The notes under the pieces are model-generated. The model was not told the origin of the DNA. It made no database searches and saw only the letters and a list, made by a program, of their open reading frames with translations. Shown here piece after piece: positions 1-7,313 of a stretch of 64,000 nt of DNA. Position 1 is the stretch's first letter. The number at the start of each line of letters is the position of its first letter. This stretch comes from Roseovarius salinarum (GTDB lineage Bacteria > Pseudomonadota > Alphaproteobacteria > Rhodobacterales > Rhodobacteraceae): assembly GCF_002834145.1 (NCBI RefSeq), contig NZ_PHNT01000002.1:62001-126000 (forward strand). The letters are read 5' to 3'. The position numbers and the translations under genes are program-made.

Positions 1-67
1 AAGCTGTGCATTGACTACAGCGGCGCCGATCATCAGGTCGACGGCAAGCAAGGAAAGGACAGCCAGC

Positions 68-1252
68 ATGACAGCCAGTGATGCCAGTGACAGCCGGGCC
101 CCCGGCGCGCGCCGGATGATCGCGATCAGCAGCGGCAAGGGCGGCGTCGGCAAGTCGACGGTGGCGGCGAACATGGCCGTGGCGATGGCGCGCGCCGGTT
201 TGCGCGTGGGCGTGGTCGATGCCGACGTCTACGGCCCCTCGATCCCCGGCATGCTGGGCATCGCCCGAAACGCGCCACCGGCGATGTCGGCCGAGCGCAA
301 GGTCATCCCGTCGGAGGCCTTCGGGGTCAAGGTGATCTCGATGGCGATGCTGTCGGATGACGACAAGCCCGCGATCCTGCGCGGGCCCATGGTGACGAAA
401 TACCTGCAGATGTTCGTGCAGCAGGTGGACTGGGGCGAACTGGACGTGCTGCTGCTCGACCTGCCGCCGGGCACCGGGGACATCCAGCTCACGCTCGCGC
501 AGGCGTTTCCGCTGACCGGGGCGGTGATCGTCAGCACGCCGCAGGACGTCAGCCTGAAGATCGCGCGGCGCGGCTTGCGGATGATGGAACAGGTCAACGT
601 TCCCATCCTCGGCGTGATCGAGAACATGAGCGGATTCACCTGCCCCTCGTGCGGCAGCGTCACGCACATCTTCCACCAGGGCGGCGGCGCGGCCGTCGCC
701 GAGGACATCGGCGTGCCGTTCCTCGGGTCCGTGCCGCTGGACCCGCAGGTCGTGGACACCGGCGACTCGGGCACGCCGCTGGTGGCCGCCGCCCCCGAAA
801 GCCCGGCGGCGCGGGCCTATGAAAGCATCGCCGCCGCGCTGGCCGACGGCGGAACGGGCGCGGCCGGGATCGCGACCCCGTTTTCCTGGACGCTTGCGGA
901 TGGCACGGGCAAGCCGGAGCCGGCCCCGGTGCAGGGCGACGGGCCGGCCGAGCGGCTGGTGGCCCTCGATCACGACGACACGGGGCTGCTGCTGCGTTGG
1001 GCCGACGGCCATGAACAGTGCATCGCCCCGCGCGACCTGCGCCTGGCCTGCCGCTGCGCGGCCTGCCGCGACGAGATGAGCGGCAAGCCCATTCTCGACC
1101 CCGATACGGTCCCGCTCGACATCCGCCTGACGCGGATCTGGAGCGTGGGCAACTATGCGCTCGGCATGGCGTTCAGCGACGGCCACGAAAGCGGCATCTA
1201 CACCTTCAAGGCCCTGCGCGCGATGCAGGACGCGGAGCTCGAGGATGTCTGA
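68..1252 (+). CDS. Mrp/ApbC-type Fe-S carrier ATPase with C-terminal DUF971
   Basis: A 394 aa P-loop ATPase of the Mrp/NBP35 family, which binds a 4Fe-4S cluster at a dimer interface and passes it to apo-proteins in the cytoplasm. The deviant Walker A GKGGVGKS is at 23-30, and the paired cluster cysteines CPSC are at 192-195. The usual N-terminal MIP18/DUF59 domain is absent: the protein begins about 20 residues before the P-loop. Residues ~295-385 are a DUF971 domain (C328, C330, C333, then a G-Y-A-L / S-D-G-H-E-S-G-I-Y block). Plant HCF101 has the same Mrp-DUF971 order but retains DUF59. The ATG at 68 was chosen because AGGAAAGGA lies just upstream; a TTG at 11 would add 19 residues. It overlaps the Nfu-type gene by 8 bp. 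Confidence 0.9.
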   Translation: MTASDASDSRAPGARRMIAISSGKGGVGKSTVAANMAVAMARAGLRVGVVDADVYGPSIPGMLGIARNAPPAMSAERKVIPSEAFGVKVISMAMLSDDDKPAILRGPMVTKYLQMFVQQVDWGELDVLLLDLPPGTGDIQLTLAQAFPLTGAVIVSTPQDVSLKIARRGLRMMEQVNVPILGVIENMSGFTCPSCGSVTHIFHQGGGAAVAEDIGVPFLGSVPLDPQVVDTGDSGTPLVAAAPESPAARAYESIAAALADGGTGAAGIATPFSWTLADGTGKPEPAPVQGDGPAERLVALDHDDTGLLLRWADGHEQCIAPRDLRLACRCAACRDEMSGKPILDPDTVPLDIRLTRIWSVGNYALGMAFSDGHESGIYTFKALRAMQDAELEDV

Positions 1253-2531
1253 CGACACGACCCGCCGCCGCATCCGTGCGCAACGCTCGCCGGCCGACGA
1301 CACCGTGATGGGTTTCGTGCTGGACGCGCCGGTCCAGGCAGGTGCATCTGCGCGGTTCGACGACCCGGAGACGGCCGAGGCCCCGCTGGCCCGCGCCCTG
1401 TTCGCCGTCGACGGCGTGCGCGAGGTCGATGTCTCCGGTGCGACCGTCCGCGTGCGCAGGGACGCGGGGGCCGACTGGGTGGCGCTCAAGCCCGCGGTCG
1501 CCGCGGCGATACGCGGGGTTCTGGACGAAACCGACGCGCCGCTGGGCACGGTGGCCGCCGATGGCGCGGAAGATGACGACGCGGACAGCGTCCTGTTGCA
1601 ACGGGTCGAGGCGTTGCTCGAACGGCAGGTCAACCCGGCGGTCGCGGCGCACGGTGGCCACATCGCGGTGGACCGGGTGCAGGACGCGACGGTCTACCTG
1701 CGCATGTCCGGCGGCTGCCAGGGCTGCGCGGCTTCGGCCGCGACGTTGCGGCAAGGGGTGGAGCGCATGCTGCGCGCGGCCCTGCCGGACATCCGCGACA
1801 TCGTGGATGTCACCGACCACGCGGCCGGCACCAACCCCTTCTACACGGAAGGGGCCGGGGCCTCGCCCGTGCTCGACCGGCCGGTTCCGCCCGACGCGAT
1901 CGGCTGGGAGGACGGGCAGATCGTGGTCGATCCCGAGTATCTGGCACCGCGCCTGGGCCTGACGCCCGAGACGTTGCGCGAAGGTTTGCGCCGCGGTGAC
2001 GTCGTCGGCGTGACCGAGCAGGGCGTCGGCGCCGACGCCGGCAGCACCCGGGTCGTCCTGCGCAGCCCGACGCGCGCCTGGGCAGCCGAGGTTCGTGAGG
2101 ATGGCAGCGCGCGCGAGGTGCCGCCCCCGAAATCGGCGGAGGCGGCGGCCGACCGCGAACGCCGCCTGTCGGACCGGGTGCGCGCGCACCTGGCCGGTCT
2201 GCCGGCCGGGGAAACGGTTACCTACGGCGCGCTCGCCCGCGCGCTGGGCATGTGGCTGCCCGGATCGGTGCGCAAGGTGACCGGCGCGCTCGAGGAGACG
2301 ATGCACGAGGATGCGCGTGCCGGCCGCCCGTTCATTGCCGCCCGTGCGGTGAGCCGCGCCGGCGACGGCCTGCCCGGAAACGGCTTCTTCGAGACGGCGC
2401 GCGCCCTGTCGCGCGGGCCGGGCGGCGACGAGGACGCGAGGGCGTTTCACCGGCGCGAGTTGACGCATCTCGAGGAGAAGCTTGCGGCATCGCCCGAAAC
2501 GCCCGCCGGCGCGGGGTCTGCGTCGGCGTGA
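1245..2531 (+). CDS. Nfu-type Fe-S scaffold with two extra C-terminal modules
   Basis: A 428 aa multi-module protein. Residues ~22-98 resemble the Nfu N-terminal domain and ~117-195 the NifU C-terminal scaffold domain, with the cluster motif C158-x-x-C161. This half should carry a bridging 4Fe-4S cluster and donate it to client proteins. Residues ~223-290 resemble the short DUF6522 family (pattern D-P-E-Y-L-A…L-G-L then V-G-A-D-A-G). Residues ~305-415 look like a winged-helix unit (ETVTYGALARALG, then a G-S-V-R-K-V helix) reminiscent of the MGMT/ATL fold, but without the alkyl-acceptor PCHR motif. The ATG at 1245 overlaps the Mrp-type stop, so the two are probably translationally coupled. Nfu assignment is firm; the last two module names are inference. 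Confidence 0.8.
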   Translation: MSDDTTRRRIRAQRSPADDTVMGFVLDAPVQAGASARFDDPETAEAPLARALFAVDGVREVDVSGATVRVRRDAGADWVALKPAVAAAIRGVLDETDAPLGTVAADGAEDDDADSVLLQRVEALLERQVNPAVAAHGGHIAVDRVQDATVYLRMSGGCQGCAASAATLRQGVERMLRAALPDIRDIVDVTDHAAGTNPFYTEGAGASPVLDRPVPPDAIGWEDGQIVVDPEYLAPRLGLTPETLREGLRRGDVVGVTEQGVGADAGSTRVVLRSPTRAWAAEVREDGSAREVPPPKSAEAAADRERRLSDRVRAHLAGLPAGETVTYGALARALGMWLPGSVRKVTGALEETMHEDARAGRPFIAARAVSRAGDGLPGNGFFETARALSRGPGGDEDARAFHRRELTHLEEKLAASPETPAGAGSASA

Positions 2532-3333
2532 GCGGGGCGCGGCGATTGTTCCGCGCGCGGGCAAACCGGCCGTCGGTCATACCGCTTGCGGCGGCATTAC
2601 GCGCCCCCGGGTCGCGGGGCAGAGCGATTCGTCACGAAACCCGAAAGGCGCCACGAGCCCTCGTTGCGAATCGGGGGCGAATCGTCGCGACCCGCTCTGC
2701 GTGTTTCCGTTCCGGCACCAACCGTGGCGCCACGCGATGATTGATCCTGTTGCGGCGACGGCGTTCCGGGCCCGCCGGATGGTGCATGGCCATGGCGGCG
2801 CCGGCGTGGAATGTTGCCAAATGCTTAACAATCCTCGGTGCGGATAATGAGGGCCGAAGGCACGTTATCGCTGGAAAGCGCGGCCCGCGCGCGCTGAATT
2901 GCCTCGTTTGCCGAAACAATCACGCCGCCGAGCCGTGTGCGAACCCTGTCCCGGCGAGGGGGCTGACGGCCAACCTCGCGGCAAATGAGCCAATTCCGGG
3001 CAGATTTCATTTTGTAAGCCCGGCGGCATTCAGTAAAAATGAATCTGCCTAACTGGGGGGCGATGATCGTTGGTCACGGGGGCGACCGCACGCAAGCACC
3101 GGTCCGGTGCGGGAGCATGTGCGTTCGTCAGGCTGCGTTTGCGCGGCCAGTGAAGCGCATGGGACGCGGGGAGAAACCCTGCGCCGCAGATCGCCGTTCG
3201 CGGCGTTCGATCTCCCCACCAGACATGAGGCATTCGTGCAGGTTGCCCCGGCGATAACGATGTCGTCCGAGGGGTTTTTGGTTTGGTGTCGCGGCCTGGT
3301 CCGAGTGCCGGCGGCCGCTCGAAGGAGACGACG
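2532..3333. other. 802 bp gene-free region
   Basis: No reading frame here has convincing codon structure, a ribosome site or a recognisable product. The first part continues the GC-rich style of the preceding gene. From ~2810 to 3060 the sequence is clearly more AT-rich, with an imperfect inverted repeat at 2999-3049. The last 15 bp hold the GAAGGAGACG ribosome site for the RTX/Hint gene. It probably holds a terminator for the Nfu-type gene and a long regulated leader or promoter for the next gene; no good -35/-10 pair was found. Confidence 0.5.
2999..3049. repeat. Imperfect inverted repeat with 22 nt loop
   Basis: The left arm GGCAGATTtCATTTT (2999-3013) is the reverse complement of the right arm AAAATGAATCTGCC (3036-3049) except for one extra T. 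The arms are AT-rich in an otherwise GC-rich region, about 285 bp before the RTX/Hint gene. It could be an operator, a bidirectional terminator or a leader hairpin. Confidence 0.5.
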
Positions 3334-6300
3334 ATGACGAACACAGTCAATGACCCGCACGCGGCGAACCTGATCGGATTCTGGGATTTCCAGCCCGGCG
3401 ATCCGACGGCTGACACCGGACTGGCCGACGGCATCGCGCAGGACGGCCACACGCACGGCGACGCAAGCTTCTCGGGCGGGCAGTTGCACACCGACGGAAG
3501 CAACGACTACTTCGACGTGGAAGCCGACAATGGCAATGGCAGTGATGCCCCCTTCGACCTGACCGAAGGCACGGTGAGCGTGCGTTTCACGCAGGACCAT
3601 CACGTGGGAAGCTCGCCCGACAGCGTCGTCAACCGCGGCGAGAAGGACGACAAGGACGACGAGGGCTGGTTCGAGCTGCGCGTGACCGAGGACGGCCGCG
3701 TCGAGGCCGAGCATCACGACGGGGGCAACAGCACGCTGTTGCAGACCGAAGAGGATTTCTTCGAGGAGGGCGACACGCTCGAGGCCAGCTATTCCTGGTC
3801 GCCCGACACCGGCGCGACGCTCGAGGTCACCAACGTGACACAGGGCACCAGCACCACGCTGACCGATCCCTCGGCGACCGACCTGACGATGGACGTCACC
3901 GACAACGACGACGAAAGCTGGACCTTCGGCGCGCGGGAAACGGACGACGGGCACTACGCGCAGGAATTCGCGGGCTCGATCGATTACGTGAAGGTCTATG
4001 ACAAGGATGTCGTCAACCCCGGCGGCGACGGCGTTGTCGAGGGTGATGACACCGCCAACGACATCGACCTGGCGTACACCGGCGACCCCGAGGGCGACAT
4101 GATCGACGCGGGCGACGCGCCCGACGGGTCGAACGACGACGTCGTCGATGCCCGCGGCGGTGACGACACGGTGGAATCCGCGCTGGGCGACGACACGGTG
4201 TTCGCCGGCGCCGGCGACGACTCGGTCGAGGGTGGCACCGGCGACGATGTTCTCAAGGGCGACTCGGAAGCGCCGTCGGCCACGCGGGAAAGCTTCGAAT
4301 GGGACAAGGCACCCGATCCCAACGGCCCAAACCCGATCGAGGACGGTGACCCGCTGTCGGGTTTCACCCAGAACACCGGCAGCGTCGACGTGACTTTCTC
4401 GGTTCTCGACGAGAGCGGCGATGTCGAAACGGAATTCGCCGACAACGACCAGAACGTCTCGGGCATCGACGGTGGCAGCGAGACGGTCGACGAGAACAGC
4501 TCGCTGTCCAGCGATATGGAGGATGATAGCGATTCCTCGGCCTACCGCCTGGACTTCTCGAAACCGGTCGAAAACGTGGACTTCCGCGTCAACGACATCG
4601 ACGGCGACGGGCAGGTGCGCGTGCGCGCCTACGACGATCAGGGCAACGAGGTGCCGGTGACGCTGACCGGCGGCGACAAGCTGACATTGTCCGACAGCGA
4701 CGGTGACGGCGTGGACGACACCGCCACCAGCACGGGCGGCTACCAGCCCGATGACAGCGATGACTATTCGCTCGGGGTCGAGGTCGACGGCCCGGTCTCG
4801 CGCATCGAGATAGAGCACGAGATGACCGGCGGCGCCGACAGCGGGATCAACGTCACCGACGTGCATTTCGACGCGGCCTCGGGCGGTGGGGCCGCCGGCG
4901 CCGGTAACGATACCCTTTCGGGCGGCGAAGGTGACGACGTGATCCTTGGCCAGGGCGGCGCCGACGTGCTGACCGGGGGTGACGGCAGCGATTCGGTCGA
5001 GGGCGGCGATGGCGACGACACCATCGACACCAGCGGCAGCGAGCCGCTGCCCGACGACGGCTTCGGCACCACCGTGCCGGAGGATCCGCATCCGGGCGAC
5101 GACCTGGATACGGTCGCCGGGGGCGCGGGCAACGATTCGATCACGACCGGCGATGATGCCGACGTCATCACCGGTGGCGCAGGCCAGGACACGATCGACG
5201 GCGGCCTCGACGACGACCATATCGATGGCGGCACGGGTGACGATGTCATCATCTCGGGCGAAGGCAGCGACACCGTCATTGCCGGCGAGGGCAACGATAC
5301 CGTCTATGGCGGCATCAACGAGTCGTCGGCCAACATCCCCGACACGGCCGGCGATCCCGAAGTCGACAACGGCGACGATTCGATCGTGGCCGGCGCCGGC
5401 GACGACGTGGTCTTCGGCGAGGACGACGACGACACGATCGAGGGCGGCCTGGGCAACGACACGCTCGACGGCGGGGTGGACGACGACTCCATCTCCGGCG
5501 GATCCGGCGATGACATGATCACCGGCGGGCAGGGCGCGGACGAGCTTTCGGGGGGCGACGACCGCGACACCTTCGTCATCGGTTCGGCCGAGGACGGCAC
5601 CGGCGACAACGTGGACGGCGGCACCGGCGGCGACGATGTCGACACGCTGGACCTTACGGGTTCGGGCCCCTTCGAGATCGTCAATGAAACGACCGATCCC
5701 GACGGCGATTCGACGAGCGGCACGATCAACTTCCTCGATGTACCGGGCGGCACCACCACCGGCTCCATGACCTTCTCGGAGATCGAGAACATCGTGCCGT
5801 GTTTCACGCCGGGCACGGTGATCGCGACGCCGCAGGGCGAGCGGCGGATCGAGGATCTCAGGGCCGGGGACCGGGTCATCACCCGCGACAACGGCCTGCA
5901 GGAGATCCGCTGGATCGGTCGCCGCGCGCTCACCGGCGCCGAGCTGGCCCGCGCATCGCACCTGCAGCCGGTGCTGATCCGCGCCGGCGCGCTGGGCCGT
6001 GGCCTGCCCGAGCGCGACATGCTTGTGAGCCCGCAACACCGCATGCTGATCAGCAATGACCGCACGGCGCTCTATTTCGAGGAGCACGAGGTGCTGGCCT
6101 CGGCAAAGCACCTGACGGCAATGCCGGGGATCGAGCGTGTCCGGGCCAATGCCGTCACCTACATTCACTTCATGTTCGACCATCACGAGGTGGTGCTCTC
6201 CGACGGGGCCTGGACCGAGAGCTTCCAGCCGGGCGAACAGACGCTCGACGGGATGGGCGCCGCGCAGCGCGACGAGATCTTCGACCTCTTCCCGGAACTG

Positions 6301-6384
6301 CGCGACAGCGAGGGGCGTGCGGCCTACGAAGCGGCCCGCCGGTCGCTGAAGAGGCACGAGGCACAACTCTTGGCGTCCGCCTGA
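3334..6384 (+). CDS. Large acidic LamG / RTX-repeat / Hint-domain protein
   Basis: A 1016 aa, very Asp/Gly-rich protein without a cleavable signal peptide, consistent with type I export. Residues ~10-225 look like a LamG/concanavalin-like jelly roll. Blocks at ~265-320 and ~535-810 contain glycine- and aspartate-rich nonapeptides of the haemolysin-type calcium-binding (RTX) kind. Between them, ~330-530, is a beta-rich insert of unknown type with an acidic D-x-D-x-D-G calcium-loop pattern. A Hint_2 domain starts at C823 (CFTPGTVIATPQGE) and includes IRWIGRR, SPQHRML and VTYIHFMFDHHEV. Hint domains can self-cleave through the N-terminal cysteine. The start follows GAAGGAGACGACG. No type I transporter genes are adjacent. 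The cargo function is unknown. Confidence 0.88.
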   Translation: MTNTVNDPHAANLIGFWDFQPGDPTADTGLADGIAQDGHTHGDASFSGGQLHTDGSNDYFDVEADNGNGSDAPFDLTEGTVSVRFTQDHHVGSSPDSVVNRGEKDDKDDEGWFELRVTEDGRVEAEHHDGGNSTLLQTEEDFFEEGDTLEASYSWSPDTGATLEVTNVTQGTSTTLTDPSATDLTMDVTDNDDESWTFGARETDDGHYAQEFAGSIDYVKVYDKDVVNPGGDGVVEGDDTANDIDLAYTGDPEGDMIDAGDAPDGSNDDVVDARGGDDTVESALGDDTVFAGAGDDSVEGGTGDDVLKGDSEAPSATRESFEWDKAPDPNGPNPIEDGDPLSGFTQNTGSVDVTFSVLDESGDVETEFADNDQNVSGIDGGSETVDENSSLSSDMEDDSDSSAYRLDFSKPVENVDFRVNDIDGDGQVRVRAYDDQGNEVPVTLTGGDKLTLSDSDGDGVDDTATSTGGYQPDDSDDYSLGVEVDGPVSRIEIEHEMTGGADSGINVTDVHFDAASGGGAAGAGNDTLSGGEGDDVILGQGGADVLTGGDGSDSVEGGDGDDTIDTSGSEPLPDDGFGTTVPEDPHPGDDLDTVAGGAGNDSITTGDDADVITGGAGQDTIDGGLDDDHIDGGTGDDVIISGEGSDTVIAGEGNDTVYGGINESSANIPDTAGDPEVDNGDDSIVAGAGDDVVFGEDDDDTIEGGLGNDTLDGGVDDDSISGGSGDDMITGGQGADELSGGDDRDTFVIGSAEDGTGDNVDGGTGGDDVDTLDLTGSGPFEIVNETTDPDGDSTSGTINFLDVPGGTTTGSMTFSEIENIVPCFTPGTVIATPQGERRIEDLRAGDRVITRDNGLQEIRWIGRRALTGAELARASHLQPVLIRAGALGRGLPERDMLVSPQHRMLISNDRTALYFEEHEVLASAKHLTAMPGIERVRANAVTYIHFMFDHHEVVLSDGAWTESFQPGEQTLDGMGAAQRDEIFDLFPELRDSEGRAAYEAARRSLKRHEAQLLASA

Positions 6385-6465
6385 CGCGCCCCGGGTGTGC
6401 CGGCCGCGCTGCGGCGCGCGCGGCCCTCCGGAATCGGTCGAAGGGGGTCGTCGCGATTTCGGGCG

Positions 6466-6494
6466 AACAATCCCGGCGAATTGCCGGGATTGTT
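6466..6494 (+). terminator. Strong intrinsic terminator after the RTX/Hint gene
   Basis: A perfect 12 bp stem, AACAATCCCGGC (6466-6477) and GCCGGGATTGTT (6483-6494), with loop GAATT, followed by a short T-containing tail. It lies 82 bp after the stop and 26 bp from the end of the convergent MocA-like gene, so it may work in both directions. Confidence 0.8.
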
Positions 6495-6520
6495 TGCATT
6501 TCGGAAACGTCGCGTTGGCA

Positions 6521-7126
6521 CTACCGCGCGTTGCGTGCCCGCCACGCGGCCCACGCCTCGGGTGTGTCGAGATCCGTTGTCGCCCGTGCGCCGGCAAGCT
6601 GAACGCGGGTGACTTGGGAATCTTTCAGTATCGCGCGCGCCCCCGTGTCCCCCGCAAGATCCAGCAGGTCGCGGTAGAGCCGGGGCGGAAAGACCACCGG
6701 GTGGCCGGGCGTGCCGGAATCGTCCACGGCGCGCGCGGGGCGGTCGGGCGCGTCGGCGAAGCCGGCGAAGACCGCCTCGAGGTCGCTCGGTTCGAGTTCC
6801 GGGAGGTCCGCCAGCAAGACCATCAGGCCGGCCGCGCGTGTATCCTGCGCCCGCCGCGCCCCGGCGCGCAGCGAGGCGGCGATGCCCTCGGCCGGGTCCG
6901 CCACCGTTTCCGGGCAGAGCCGGGCATCCGCGATCCGGTCAAGAGTGGCGCGGCGTGCGGGGGCGTCGGGCGGCAGGGTCACCAGCACGCGTGCGCCGGT
7001 CGCCAGAGCGATCTTGGCCTGGCGGGCGAGCAACGGCGCGCCCGCGACGGGTTCGAGCAGCTTGTCGCGGCCACGCATGCGCGTGGCCGCGCCGGCGGCC
7101 GGGATCAGGATCAGGATATCGCGCAT
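6521..7126 (-). CDS. MocA-like molybdenum cofactor nucleotidyltransferase
   Basis: A 201 aa protein of the MobA-like NTP transferase family. The nucleotide-binding loop A-G-A-A-T-R-M-R-G-R-D-K is at 11-22, LADLP at 105-109, and GTPGHPVVF followed by L-A-G-D-T-G-A-R at 138-164. The last pair is typical of MocA/COG2068, which joins CMP to molybdopterin for xanthine-dehydrogenase-type enzymes. A molybdenum hydroxylase of that class is encoded at 56.3-59.0 kb, so a functional link is plausible although the genes are 50 kb apart. The start was set at the methionine just before the conserved beta strand; an ATG 9 bp upstream is possible. MobA (GMP transfer) is the alternative but fits the C-terminal motif less well. 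Confidence 0.75.
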   Translation of the reverse strand: MRDILILIPAAGAATRMRGRDKLLEPVAGAPLLARQAKIALATGARVLVTLPPDAPARRATLDRIADARLCPETVADPAEGIAASLRAGARRAQDTRAAGLMVLLADLPELEPSDLEAVFAGFADAPDRPARAVDDSGTPGHPVVFPPRLYRDLLDLAGDTGARAILKDSQVTRVQLAGARATTDLDTPEAWAAWRARNAR

Positions 7127-7150
7127 CCCGATCAAGCGGGGCCACCGTGC

Positions 7151-7225
7151 ACAAGGGGCGCTGCCCCTCTTGCCCCGGACGGTGTCCGGGGCAATTCACC
7201 CCGGAGTATTTGGCGCAAGATGAAG
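7151..7225 (-). repeat. Intergenic hairpin repeat, copy 1 (minus orientation)
   Basis: Read on the minus strand it begins CTTCATCTTGCGCCAAATAC, followed by a perfect 10 bp hairpin (TGCCCCGGAC at 7171-7180 with GTCCGGGGCA at 7184-7193) and a second hairpin GGGGCAGCGCCCC (7155-7167). The same order of elements recurs at 27100-27160 and, more degraded, at 61603-61638. It lies just beyond the 3' end of the flavoprotein gene that stops at 7314. Confidence 0.7.
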
Positions 7226-7313
7226 TCTGCGGGTGAAGGCGGGATCATGCACCCGGTGATACGCCCCCGCGCCCCTGTCGGGCAAGTGCGCGGCGCGTGG
7301 CCGCGGCGCGACC

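Noticed and set aside
2814..2848. TTGCCA … GATAAT as a promoter for the RTX/Hint gene
   Set aside because: Spacing is 23 bp, too wide for sigma-70.
2482..3052. Several frames of 80-120 codons in the gene-free region
   Set aside because: No ribosome sites, no recognisable products, mutually overlapping on both strands.
5800..6384. Hint domain as an intein
   Set aside because: It lies at the protein C-terminus with no C-extein; the Hint_2 landmarks fit a terminal processing domain.
3049..6597. Long minus-strand open frame of ~1180 codons opposite the RTX/Hint gene
   Set aside because: It is antisense to a gene with clear domains; in GC-rich DNA the opposite strand stays open. Its composition follows the sense codon pattern.
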